From Candidatus Levybacteria bacterium RIFCSPLOWO2_01_FULL_39_10 (GTDB lineage: Bacteria > Patescibacteriota > Microgenomatia > Levybacterales > UBA12049), in assembly GCA_001782515.1 (NCBI GenBank), contig MFOV01000024.1, positions 3,885 to 20,558 of the forward strand: a DNA stretch of 16,674 nucleotides, in the 5' to 3' direction. Below are positions 1 to 6,706 of this stretch, piece by piece (position 1 is the first letter of the stretch; each line of letters begins with the position of its first letter). The notes under the pieces were generated by a model. The model saw only the letters and a list, made by a program, of their open reading frames with translations, did not search any database and was not told the DNA's origin. Both the position numbers and the translations under genes were made by a program.

Positions 1-899
1 TCACTGGCGGATATATGGCAAACTGTGCTGCGATCTCAACTATTATCGGCAAAGAAGATATTGTTGTGTCAGACGAACTCAATCACGCCTCCATAATTGA
101 TGCAATAAGACTGTCCCAGGTAAAGAATAAATTTATCTATAAACATTTGGATATTTCCGATTTGGAATCCAAAATAAAAGAAGCAACAAAGCTTTCTAAA
201 ACTCCGAAATCTGATGGTTCCACTCCGCGAATTTTAATAGTTACTGATGGAGTTTTTTCAATGGATGGAGATTTGGCTCCGCTACCTGAAATTGTTTGGT
301 TAGCAAAAGAATATGGTGCGTTAACAATGGTAGACGATGCCCATGGTGAGGGAGTTTTAGGAGAAGGCGGTAGGGGGATTGTCGATCATTATGGATTACA
401 CGGGCATGTCGATATTGAGGTAGGAACACTGTCAAAAGCTTTCTCTGTAATAGGGGGATTTATTACAGGGAGAAAAACACTTATTGACTATTACAAAAAA
501 AACGCAAGACAGTATTTATTTTCAAACGCCCTAACAATTCCTGATACAGCGGCACTTGACGAGGCGGTAAAAATTCTAGAAGAATCAGATGAGCTGGTAA
601 AAAAACTCTGGGAAAATACAAACTATATAAAAGACCGGTTTAAAAATCTAGGGTTTAATACTGGCAATTCCAAAACCCCAATCACGCCTGTTATGCTGGG
701 AAGCGAAGACGTGGCCCGTGATTTCAGTACCAAACTGTTCGAGCTTAACGTATTTGCAACACCGATTGTTTATCCTATGGTTGCAAAAGATGCAGCAAGA
801 GTTCGGGTGATACCATCAGCTGCACACAGCAGAGAAGATTTAAATTTAGGAATTTCTGCTTTTGAAAAAATAGGAAAAGAGATGGGGATTATAAAGTGA
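1..899 (+). CDS. kbl: 2-amino-3-ketobutyrate CoA ligase (glycine C-acetyltransferase), 5'-truncated
   Basis: Fold-type I PLP enzyme of the alpha-oxoamine synthase family. It cleaves 2-amino-3-ketobutyrate with CoA to give glycine and acetyl-CoA in the cytosol. The frame is open to the window edge (Thr-Gly-Gly-Tyr precedes the first Met at 15), so the N-terminus lies outside. Counted from that Met, the family motifs are the substrate/cofactor-pocket segment NHAS (23-26), DDAHGEG (107-113; Asp108 should contact the PLP ring nitrogen and His110 the cofactor) and GTLSKAF (137-143), where Lys141 is the expected Schiff-base lysine. The last 294 residues of a roughly 390-400 aa enzyme are present. 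BioF and other family members share these motifs. The overlap with a threonine-dehydrogenase gene makes kbl the best call. It ends in TGA at 897-899, which overlaps the GTG start of tdh. Confidence 0.9.
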   Translation, partial: TGGYMANCAAISTIIGKEDIVVSDELNHASIIDAIRLSQVKNKFIYKHLDISDLESKIKEATKLSKTPKSDGSTPRILIVTDGVFSMDGDLAPLPEIVWLAKEYGALTMVDDAHGEGVLGEGGRGIVDHYGLHGHVDIEVGTLSKAFSVIGGFITGRKTLIDYYKKNARQYLFSNALTIPDTAALDEAVKILEESDELVKKLWENTNYIKDRFKNLGFNTGNSKTPITPVMLGSEDVARDFSTKLFELNVFATPIVYPMVAKDAARVRVIPSAAHSREDLNLGISAFEKIGKEMGIIK

Positions 900-1843
900 A
901 AAAAATATTAGTAACAGGAGCATTTGGTCAGATTGGATCGGAGTTAGTGCCCGCACTTCAGGAAAAATTTGGAAAAGATAATGTTGTTGCAATGGGACAT
1001 GAGAAAATTGATGAAAGTTATGACGGTATTCTGGAAAAAGCAGACTCAAGGGATAAAAATTCGCTTGAGACAATTATAAAAAATCATGATATCGGCACTG
1101 TTTATCACCTAGTATCGCTTCTTTCGGTAAAAGGGGAGACTGACCCCTCACTTACCTGGGATATTAATATGAATGGTCTTAAAACCATTTTGGATTTGGG
1201 CGTTAGGTTTGACTTAAAAATATTTTGGCCGAGTTCAATCGCCGCATTTGGCCCGTCAACCCCTAGAGATAACACTCCCCAGCATACCGTTCTTGAGCCC
1301 ACCACTATTTATGGAGTTACAAAATATGCAGGGGAGGGACTTTGTCGGTATTACAACATAAAGTATGGACTTGATGTCCGCTCCGTAAGATATCCAGGTA
1401 TTTTGTCCTGGAAAACACCGCCTGGACGGGGTACAACAGAATATGCAATAGAAATTTTTTACGAGGGTTTGCAAAAAGGTAGATATACATGTTTTTTAAG
1501 AGAAGATACTAAACTCCCAATGATGTATGTTGATGACGCAATAAGGGCAACAATAGTTATCATGGAGGCTCCGCTCGAAAACATAAAAGTACGTAACAGT
1601 TATAATATCGCAGCCCTTAGCTTTACAGCAGGAGAGCTTGCCAGCGAAGTTAAAAAATATATACCAAATTTAGAAGTCGATTATAAACCTGATAAGAGAC
1701 AGCTTATTGCCGATTCGTGGCCTAGAACTATTGATGATTCGGAAGCTAAAAAGGACTGGGGTTGGACTTACGAATATGATCTTCCGAAAATGACCAAAGT
1801 TATGGTTGAAAATTTAAGACGTGAATTTGGAATTCCAGCTTGA
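896..1843 (+). CDS. tdh: L-threonine 3-dehydrogenase, short-chain (SDR) type
   Basis: NAD-dependent epimerase-like SDR enzyme that oxidises L-threonine to 2-amino-3-ketobutyrate, the substrate of the adjacent kbl product. The N-terminal Rossmann motif VTGAFGQIG (6-14) binds NAD. The catalytic residues appear as Ser114 in WPSSIAAFGP and Tyr139/Lys143 in YGVTKYAGE. RYPGILSW (166-173), followed by PGRGTTEYA and LPMMYVDDAIRA, is characteristic of SDR threonine dehydrogenases rather than UDP-sugar epimerases. The length of 315 aa is normal. Translation starts at a GTG that overlaps the kbl stop by 4 nt (GTGA), so it is probably translationally coupled. Its stop codon lies inside the -35 box of a downstream promoter. 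Confidence 0.9.
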   Translation: MKKILVTGAFGQIGSELVPALQEKFGKDNVVAMGHEKIDESYDGILEKADSRDKNSLETIIKNHDIGTVYHLVSLLSVKGETDPSLTWDINMNGLKTILDLGVRFDLKIFWPSSIAAFGPSTPRDNTPQHTVLEPTTIYGVTKYAGEGLCRYYNIKYGLDVRSVRYPGILSWKTPPGRGTTEYAIEIFYEGLQKGRYTCFLREDTKLPMMYVDDAIRATIVIMEAPLENIKVRNSYNIAALSFTAGELASEVKKYIPNLEVDYKPDKRQLIADSWPRTIDDSEAKKDWGWTYEYDLPKMTKVMVENLRREFGIPA

Positions 1844-1868
1844 CATAGCTGGATTATTTTGGGATAAT
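1840..1868 (+). promoter_or_regulatory. Sigma-70-type promoter on the tdh stop codon
   Basis: TTGACA (1840-1845) and GATAAT (1863-1868) are separated by exactly 17 nt, with 11 of 12 consensus bases. The tdh stop TGA is part of the -35 box. Transcription should begin near 1875 and enter the folded leader at 1894-2000. It would therefore make either a ~125-nt small RNA or a leader of ~210 nt for the gene at 2089. Confidence 0.65.
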
Positions 1869-1893
1869 TCAAAAGTTAAGTATGAATTTATTT

Positions 1894-2000
1894 AATTTAG
1901 TTTCAAAGATGGCTAAGAAGAATCTCTCCGAGAGGGGATTTGTCTTGGCATAAATTAGAAACTAATTTTTTGAGACAAACCCCTCAATGAGGGGTTTTTT
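1894..2000 (+). promoter_or_regulatory. Candidate attenuator/riboswitch-like leader (or terminated sRNA)
   Basis: Fold A is a nested rod. AATTTAGTTTC (1894-1904) pairs with GAAACTAATT (1958-1967, one bulge), GCTAAGA (1912-1918) with TCTTGGC (1943-1949, one G-U), and a hairpin forms at 1921-1940. It leaves the terminator hairpin at 1977-1997 free. In fold B, 1932-1945 pairs with 1973-1985: 13 bp with one bulged A at 1938. This uses the 3' strands of the rod and the 5' strand of the terminator, so folds A and B exclude each other. That is the geometry of a transcriptional attenuator, but the same sequence could simply be a small RNA ending in its terminator. I recognise no known aptamer; the T-box motif is not seen. 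Confidence 0.55.
1977..2000 (+). terminator. Intrinsic terminator
   Basis: AAACCCCTC (1977-1985), loop AAT, GAGGGGTTT (1989-1997), then more T to 2000. The 9-bp stem overlaps its U-tract. It lies about 130 nt after tdh and about 90 nt before the next gene, so it can end the kbl-tdh transcript and also act as the conditional terminator of the leader. Confidence 0.85.
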
Positions 2001-2088
2001 AGTGCTTGTCCGCCAAAAATCGCTCTTTGAGCCGTGTTCGAATAGAACTGAAAAGGCGAAAAGTAAGATTAGGCGGAGGAATTCAACT

Positions 2089-2322
2089 ATGGCAATAGAA
2101 TCAATTGAATTATCACGAACTGGACTTCCTGAGGGAATAACAGCCGGATACTCTGAGGAGTTCGGCGGAAGTTTCGCAATTTATCAAGAAGGAGAACTAG
2201 TTGCTTTGGGCCGAGTTGGCGCTGAAAAAGATACTTTCAGAGCCGCCTTTAATGGGAGTGGAAGACCGTATTATGAAGTTTGGAAACAAAATCAAACTGT
2301 TAAAAAAGAAATTACAGAATAA
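2089..2322 (+). CDS. Small protein of unknown function, 77 aa
   Basis: I do not recognise the family. The frame is open from an ATG at 1987, but that codon lies inside the terminator hairpin. The ATG at 2089 has a good Shine-Dalgarno (GGCGGAGGA, 2072-2080) 8 nt upstream, so it is taken as the start. The protein begins MAIESIELSRTGLPEG, has a Gly/aromatic-rich middle (GYSEEFGGSFAIY) that looks like beta strands, and ends in a charged tail. There is no signal peptide, membrane segment or Cys/His cluster, so it is probably a small soluble domain. It lies after the attenuator-like leader and 86 nt before a second unknown gene, from which it is separated by a strong hairpin. TCCGCC at 2009-2014 is complementary to GGCGGA in the Shine-Dalgarno and might mask it. 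Confidence 0.65.
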   Translation: MAIESIELSRTGLPEGITAGYSEEFGGSFAIYQEGELVALGRVGAEKDTFRAAFNGSGRPYYEVWKQNQTVKKEITE

Positions 2323-2330
2323 TATGATAG

Positions 2331-2380
2331 TTGTCGGGGCCCGCGATTAGTTGAGGGACTGATTCCGCGGGCTCCGACAA
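2331..2380 (+). other. Strong GC-rich intergenic hairpin
   Basis: TTGTCGGGGCCCGCG (2331-2345) pairs with CGCGGGCTCCGACAA (2366-2380): 15 bp with one G-U. The loop extends it by ATTAGT (2346-2351) with ACTGAT (2358-2363), leaving a 6-nt apex TGAGGG and a 2-nt bulge. No U-tract follows on either strand, so it is not a normal intrinsic terminator. It sits 9 nt after one gene and 14 nt before the Shine-Dalgarno of the next. A processing site, an mRNA stability element or a protein-binding site would fit. Confidence 0.7.
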
Positions 2381-2408
2381 AAATTATCTTGAAAGGAGGT
2401 GTTTTATT

Positions 2409-3029
2409 ATGACAGCGGAGAATTTAAGTGGAGTTACACCAGAAGATGTAGCATTTGTTGTAAGAAGTGAGTCAGATGAGGGATTCGAACTGTTGGAATT
2501 ACCAGATCGATGGAGGGTGCAAAAAGGAGAACAGTTTGAAATTTTTAACAGTGGAATGGCTAGGGCAATTGTTGAGGAAGAACAACCTGAGCATTCTGAT
2601 CCCAATACTACGACTTTACCGTCGGGTACTTTAAGATGGTTAGATTCAGAAACTGAAGTTCCTTTCGAGGCTATGGAGATTGAAGGAAAAAGAATTAGAA
2701 TAATTGATGTTTCGGAAACAGACCGAAAACTCGCAAGATTTAGAAGGAAATTGAATGGTAGCTCAGCACGCGTAAACGCTTTAGTAAGAAACAGCATTAG
2801 GGAAGGTATAGTAAACAACGGAATAGTAGAAGGTGCACAAGTTGTGGGCAGTCTAGATAGGAGTACGCCTATTTTTGGTGTTCAATCAGGAGATTCAAAT
2901 GAATCAACGAGAGTAAGTGCATGTTTCACAATGCCAGATGCAAGATCGGGCCATGCCTATTTATTAACAGGAAGTACTTATCGAGAATCATTAAAAGCAA
3001 CCAGTCGGCTTGCAAGCATATCTGTATAG
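2409..3029 (+). CDS. Protein of unknown function, 206 aa
   Basis: I do not recognise the family. The start is well supported: AAAGGAGGT (2392-2400) is a near-perfect Shine-Dalgarno 8 nt before the ATG, the strongest in the window. The protein looks soluble, with an acidic first ~120 residues, a basic patch around 106-128 (RKLARFRRKLNG, then AL.RNSIREG) and a Ser/Thr- and Gly-rich C-terminal third. No transmembrane segment, signal peptide or metal-binding motif is visible. It probably shares a transcript with the 77-aa gene upstream, with the GC-rich hairpin between them. No hairpin follows its stop, and the lysS promoter begins within about 10-30 nt. The strong ribosome site suggests high expression or expression independent of the upstream gene. 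Confidence 0.7.
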   Translation: MTAENLSGVTPEDVAFVVRSESDEGFELLELPDRWRVQKGEQFEIFNSGMARAIVEEEQPEHSDPNTTTLPSGTLRWLDSETEVPFEAMEIEGKRIRIIDVSETDRKLARFRRKLNGSSARVNALVRNSIREGIVNNGIVEGAQVVGSLDRSTPIFGVQSGDSNESTRVSACFTMPDARSGHAYLLTGSTYRESLKATSRLASISV

Positions 3030-3059
3030 CTTATGCTTTTATATTTAACCCGCTTCTTG

Positions 3060-3072
3060 TAAAATAGCAGTA
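3060..3072 (+). promoter_or_regulatory. lysS -10 box with leaderless start
   Basis: TAAAAT (3060-3065), preceded by TG, ends 6 nt before the lysS ATG, so initiation should fall on or next to the A of ATG. No Shine-Dalgarno precedes the ATG. The -35 region (TTTTAT at 3037-3042, 17-nt spacer) is weak. Confidence 0.5.
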
Positions 3073-4601
3073 TGTTTTGGGCTGATAAAGTTGCCTCGGA
3101 AATTATTGATAGCGGACGTTACACTCCTTATTGGGTGGATGATATGAAGACTCCTTCAGGGAGGGTTCATATCGGCGCACTCAGAGGTCTTGTTGTGCAT
3201 GATCTTGTTTACAAAGCACTCATTGACCGCGGTAAAGATGCAAAATATACATATGTTTTTGACAATCATGATCCAATGGATGATATTCCAACATATCTTC
3301 CCCGCGAAAAGTTCGAAAAATACTTAGGGATGCCCTTGTTTAGTATTCCGTCTCCTGAGCCCGGGTTTGATAACTACGCCGAGTTTTACGCAAAAGAATT
3401 TGAAAAAGTATTTCGCGCAATCGGATGTGAACCTGAAATCATCTGGGCAAAAGATTTATATACCAAAGGCCTTATGAACGGTGTTATTAAGGAAGTTTTG
3501 GATAATTCAGCCGAAGTTCGCAAAATCTATGAAGAGATGTATGATAAAAAACTTACTGACAACTGGTATCCGTTTCAATTGTTTTGTCCCGAGTGCGGAA
3601 AAGTGTCAACAACAAATGTGACGGGATGGGACGGGAAAGAAGTCACATATGAATGTTTGCCTGATAAAGTTCCTTTCACAAAAGGATGTGGAGCAAAAGG
3701 AAAAGTTTCACCGTTTAGTACGAAAGACAAAATGGCCGGCAAACTTCCCTGGAAAGTTGAATGGGCATGTAAGTGGAAAGTAATAGGAATTACGGTTGAG
3801 GGTGCGGGGAAAGACCATATGAGTAAGGGCGGCTCACATGATCTGGCAAGTGAAATATGCAAAAGGGTTATTAATTATCCAGTTCCTTATGCAGTTTCCT
3901 ACGAATGGTTTTTAATAGGAGGCAGAAAAATGTCCTCGTCCAAAGGCGTTGGTACATCGGCAATTGATATGCTTGAAATATTACCACCGGAACTTATCCG
4001 TTTTCTTATGGTTAGGATCAAAGTAAATACCCAAATTAATTTTGACCCAACTGAGCCTGCTACAATTCCAAATCTTTTTGACGATTATCAGAAGGCTTCG
4101 GAGGCTTACTTTGAGAAATCAAACGAGGATTTAGCACGAGTGTTTGAACTTTCACAAATAGGCGAAATAAAAAAACCTCCCCTTGTTCGATTCTCTATTT
4201 TAACTCAATGGGTCCAAATGCCGAATGTGGAGGAGGAGATTAAAAAACAGGGTTTAGGGGAATGGGTAAAATATGCAAAAGTTTGGGTTGAAAGATTTGC
4301 GCCGGAGGATCAAAAGTTCGAAATTCAGAAAGGTTTACCAGATGCCTCCAAGGATTTGACTGACATGCAAAAAAAAGTTCTTGGAAAAATTTCAGACGAG
4401 CTTGATAAAAAATGGAACGGAGAAGATTTTCAGGTAAGAATTTATGATATCGGAAAAGAATTGGGCCTAACGGGTAAAGAAACATTTCAGGCAATATATC
4501 AGACTTTGCTCGGAAAAGATCACGGTCCGAAAGCCGGGTTTTTAATTTTATCTTTGGATAAAGAATTTGTTAAAAAAAGATTTCAGGATGCCTCCAAATG
4601 A
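3072..4601 (+). CDS. lysS: Lysyl-tRNA synthetase, class I (archaeal type)
   Basis: Charges tRNA-Lys with lysine using a class I Rossmann fold, unlike the class II enzyme of most bacteria. The two ATP signatures are clear: HIGA at 33-36 within SGRVHIGALRG, and KMSSSKG at 286-292. A Cys set (C172, C175, C195, C206) looks like the inserted zinc-binding module. DNHDPMDDIP (64-73) and GGSHDLASE (253-261) are also typical of class I LysRS. The length of 509 aa is normal. The class I form is known from archaea, spirochaetes, some alphaproteobacteria and many CPR genomes. The gene appears leaderless and heads an operon; its stop overlaps the rdgB start by 4 nt (ATGA). Confidence 0.95.
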   Translation: MFWADKVASEIIDSGRYTPYWVDDMKTPSGRVHIGALRGLVVHDLVYKALIDRGKDAKYTYVFDNHDPMDDIPTYLPREKFEKYLGMPLFSIPSPEPGFDNYAEFYAKEFEKVFRAIGCEPEIIWAKDLYTKGLMNGVIKEVLDNSAEVRKIYEEMYDKKLTDNWYPFQLFCPECGKVSTTNVTGWDGKEVTYECLPDKVPFTKGCGAKGKVSPFSTKDKMAGKLPWKVEWACKWKVIGITVEGAGKDHMSKGGSHDLASEICKRVINYPVPYAVSYEWFLIGGRKMSSSKGVGTSAIDMLEILPPELIRFLMVRIKVNTQINFDPTEPATIPNLFDDYQKASEAYFEKSNEDLARVFELSQIGEIKKPPLVRFSILTQWVQMPNVEEEIKKQGLGEWVKYAKVWVERFAPEDQKFEIQKGLPDASKDLTDMQKKVLGKISDELDKKWNGEDFQVRIYDIGKELGLTGKETFQAIYQTLLGKDHGPKAGFLILSLDKEFVKKRFQDASK

Positions 4602-5215
4602 AAAAAATTCTGATTGCTTCAAAAAATCCTGGAAAGATAAAAGAATTCAAAATGTTTTTAAAAACACTTCCTATCGATATAGTTTCCTTATCTGATGTTG
4701 GAATAACAGAGGATGTTTTAGAAGATGGAGAAACATATAAAGCAAATTCAATAAAAAAAGCAATATTCTATGCCAGAAAAGCAAATATTCCAGCAATTGC
4801 CGATGACGGGGGACTTGAAATCGCGGCTTTAAATGGAGAACCAGGAGTCAAGTCTAGACGCTGGCTGGGATATGAGGCAACTGATAGGGAGCTAATCGAA
4901 CATTTGAAAAAAGTTTCAAAAAAACTTCCTAATAACAATAGAACAGCCTATTTTAGAACAGTTGTAGCCTTTGCGTTTCCCAATGGAAAAGTGTTTTCTC
5001 AAGAAGGAGTTGTTGAGGGAATAATAACTAAAAAACCCGAACATAAACCTCTTGAAGGATATCCATTTAGATCTTTTTTCTATCTTCCCAAAATCAAAAA
5101 GTTTTATCATGAGGTGGATTTGACCCCAAAAGAGGAAAAAGAATATAATCACAGGTATATTGCCGTAAAAAGGCTCCTGCCTAAGATTAAAAAGGAGCTG
5201 TCTTTAAATGTTTGA
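4598..5215 (+). CDS. rdgB: Non-canonical purine NTP pyrophosphatase (HAM1/RdgB/ITPA family), divergent
   Basis: House-cleaning enzyme that should hydrolyse dITP/XTP-type nucleotides to monophosphates plus pyrophosphate. It starts with the family signature ASKNPGKIKEF (7-17). ETYKANS (45-51) and ADDGGLEI (68-75) match the family's ETxxENA and DDSGLEV elements with likely metal and catalytic acids. The C-terminal half is less canonical: GYPFRSFFYLP (154-164) stands where GFGYDPIF is usual, and YNHRYIA (183-189) replaces ISHRGKA. The length of 205 aa is slightly above normal. It overlaps lysS by 4 nt and serS by 8 nt, so translation is coupled. The family is secure, but the exact nucleotide preference cannot be read from the sequence. 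Confidence 0.85.
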   Translation: MKKILIASKNPGKIKEFKMFLKTLPIDIVSLSDVGITEDVLEDGETYKANSIKKAIFYARKANIPAIADDGGLEIAALNGEPGVKSRRWLGYEATDRELIEHLKKVSKKLPNNNRTAYFRTVVAFAFPNGKVFSQEGVVEGIITKKPEHKPLEGYPFRSFFYLPKIKKFYHEVDLTPKEEKEYNHRYIAVKRLLPKIKKELSLNV

Positions 5216-6449
5216 TATAAAATACATTCGCGAAAATCCTGAAAGAGTCGAGAAGGCGGCCAAGGACAAAGGGGTAACTTTGGACTTGGATGAAATTTTA
5301 GAGATCGACAAAAAAACACAAATTCTCAGGCTCGCTCAGCAAAAACTTTTGGAAGAGCGAAATAAAGCCGCAAAGCACAAAGACAAAGAAAAAGGCAAAA
5401 AAATAAAAGAGGAAATAGAGGAGTTGGAAAAAGAGCTTCTGCCTCTTGAGAAAAAACTAAAGGAACTTCTTCTTTCAATCCCCAACATTGCGAAAAGTGA
5501 TGTCAAATCCGGAAAAGACGAAACAGAAAATGAAGTAATCAAAAAAGTAGGAGACATTCCTAAGTTTGATTTTGAGGCGCTTGATCATATGGACTTGGGT
5601 GAATCTTTGGATATTATTGATGTTGACAGGGCGTCTCGTGTATCCGGAACGCGATTTGCATATCTTAAAAATGAAGCAGTACTTTTGGAGTTTGCGTTAG
5701 TTTCGTATGCTCTGCAAATTCTGACAAAAGAGGGATTTATTCCTGTTGTTCCACCAACGCTTGTTAATACAGAAGTGATGCGGGGATTGGGTTATATGGA
5801 GGCAGGGGGAAGCGAGGATATGTTTCATATCCCAAGCGACAAGTTAACGCTTGTTGGAACTGCGGAGCACTCAATTGTCCCCATGCATATGGGAGAAGTA
5901 TTAAATGTAAAAGATCTTCCAAAGCGCTATGTGGGTTTTTCCTCTGCATTTAGACGGGAAGCAGGAAGTTATGGAAAAGACACAAGAGGAATTTTAAGGG
6001 TTCATCAGTTTGATAAAGTTGAGATGGTCTCATTTGTTGAAGAGGGAAAAGACGACAAGGAACATGAATACCTTTTGTCCCTTGAAGAAAAATTATTTCA
6101 AGCACTTGAGATTCCGTATAGAGTTGTAAAAATGTGCACAGGGGATCTTGGATTTCCTGCAGCAAGAAAATATGACATAGAAGCTTGGATGCCCGGTCAA
6201 AAAACATATAGAGAGGTAACATCAGTTTCAACAGTAACCTCATTTCAGTCAAGGAGGCTTAAAATCAGGTATCAGGATAATGGTGAAAGAAAGTATGTCA
6301 ACATTTTAAATGGAACTGCATTTGCAATAGGTAGAACAATTATTGCAATACTTGAAAATTATCAAAATAAAGATAGAAGTATTGCTGTTCCGGACGCACT
6401 TCAAAAATATATGTTTGGTGTGAAAAAAATCTCTCTCAAAAAGGGTTAG
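5208..6449 (+). CDS. serS: Seryl-tRNA synthetase
   Basis: Class II synthetase that charges tRNA-Ser (and tRNA-Sec where present). The N-terminus MFDIKYIRENPE is typical. A long Lys/Glu-rich coiled coil at about 25-100 is the tRNA-binding arm. Motif 2 is seen as FRREAGSYGKDTRG (248-261) followed by RVHQFDKVE, and motif 3 as LNGTAFAIGRT (367-377) with ILENYQ (381-386). TAEHSIVPMH (218-227) and TGDLGFPAARKYDIE (311-325) are family segments. One deviation is VTSVSTVTSFQSRR (337-350), where most bacterial enzymes have two Cys and an Asp (SCSNCTDFQARR). The length of 413 aa is normal. It is the last gene of the lysS-rdgB-serS operon, and I see no clear terminator directly after its stop. Confidence 0.95.
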   Translation: MFDIKYIRENPERVEKAAKDKGVTLDLDEILEIDKKTQILRLAQQKLLEERNKAAKHKDKEKGKKIKEEIEELEKELLPLEKKLKELLLSIPNIAKSDVKSGKDETENEVIKKVGDIPKFDFEALDHMDLGESLDIIDVDRASRVSGTRFAYLKNEAVLLEFALVSYALQILTKEGFIPVVPPTLVNTEVMRGLGYMEAGGSEDMFHIPSDKLTLVGTAEHSIVPMHMGEVLNVKDLPKRYVGFSSAFRREAGSYGKDTRGILRVHQFDKVEMVSFVEEGKDDKEHEYLLSLEEKLFQALEIPYRVVKMCTGDLGFPAARKYDIEAWMPGQKTYREVTSVSTVTSFQSRRLKIRYQDNGERKYVNILNGTAFAIGRTIIAILENYQNKDRSIAVPDALQKYMFGVKKISLKKG

Positions 6450-6463
6450 TCGATTTCTCCTTC

Positions 6464-6491
6464 TTGACAATTTTTAAAAATATTCTAATCT
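6464..6491 (+). promoter_or_regulatory. Promoter of the small basic protein gene
   Basis: TTGACA (6464-6469) and TAATCT (6486-6491) are separated by 16 nt. The -35 is perfect and the -10 modest. It begins 15 nt after serS and predicts a leader of about 33 nt with a Shine-Dalgarno before the TTG at 6531. Confidence 0.55.
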
Positions 6492-6530
6492 AAGTCTATA
6501 TCCTATAAACGGGTCCGGGGGGTGATTAAA

Positions 6531-6620
6531 TTGGCTGCCAAGAAAAAGAAAAAGAGCACTAAGAGAGCTAGAAAAACAGTAAAAAGATCTAAAAGAAAGT
6601 CCTCTAAGAAGAGAAAGTAG
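6531..6620 (+). CDS. Very basic lysine-rich small protein, 29 aa
   Basis: This ORF encodes MAAKKKKKSTKRARK, then TVKRSKRKSSKKRK and a TAG stop. About 60% of residues are Lys or Arg, and Ala, Ser and Thr make up nearly all the rest. It resembles the tails of bacterial histone H1-like proteins, so binding to DNA or RNA is a reasonable inference; no catalytic role is possible. The TTG start is chosen because GGGGGGTGAT (6516-6525) is a strong Shine-Dalgarno 5 nt upstream. An in-frame GTG at 6522 would lie inside that site. It has its own promoter and a strong terminator at 6641, so it is a discrete transcription unit between serS and secA. A low-complexity ORF this short could arise by chance, but the flanking signals argue against that. 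Confidence 0.7.
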   Translation: MAAKKKKKSTKRARKTVKRSKRKSSKKRK

Positions 6621-6640
6621 TTAGTCTTTAAAAACACCAA

Positions 6641-6676
6641 AATTATCCCTCACTTTTATCTAGTGAGGGATTTAAT
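6641..6676 (+). terminator. Intrinsic terminator after the small basic protein
   Basis: ATCCCTCACT (6645-6654), 7-nt loop, AGTGAGGGAT (6662-6671): a perfect 10-bp stem flanked by A-rich sequence upstream and T-rich sequence downstream (TTTAATTTTA). The A/T flanks could make it work in both directions. It isolates secA from upstream transcription. Confidence 0.85.
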
Positions 6677-6690
6677 TTTAGCCTCAGATA

Positions 6691-6699
6691 TGGTAGAAT
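6691..6699 (+). promoter_or_regulatory. secA extended -10 promoter, leaderless
   Basis: TGGTAGAAT is an extended -10 box (TGn plus TAGAAT, 6694-6699) that ends 7 nt before the secA ATG. Transcription should begin at or one base before the start codon. There is no Shine-Dalgarno, and the -35 region (TTTAAT, 6671-6676) is poor, as is common with extended -10 promoters. Confidence 0.6.
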
Positions 6700-6706
6700 T
6701 TATCAG

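Noticed and set aside
1..899. BioF (8-amino-7-oxononanoate synthase) as the identity of the first gene
   Set aside because: The motifs are shared across the family, but the overlapping threonine dehydrogenase gene makes KBL the far better fit, and no biotin gene is present.
1987..2088. N-terminal extension of the 77-aa protein beginning at the ATG at 1987
   Set aside because: The ATG is inside the terminator hairpin, has no ribosome site, and the extra 34 residues look like translated leader. The ATG at 2089 has a clear Shine-Dalgarno.
2331..2380. Intrinsic terminator between the two unknown genes
   Set aside because: The stem is strong, but neither strand has a U-tract after it: AAAAATT follows on plus and CTATCAT on minus.
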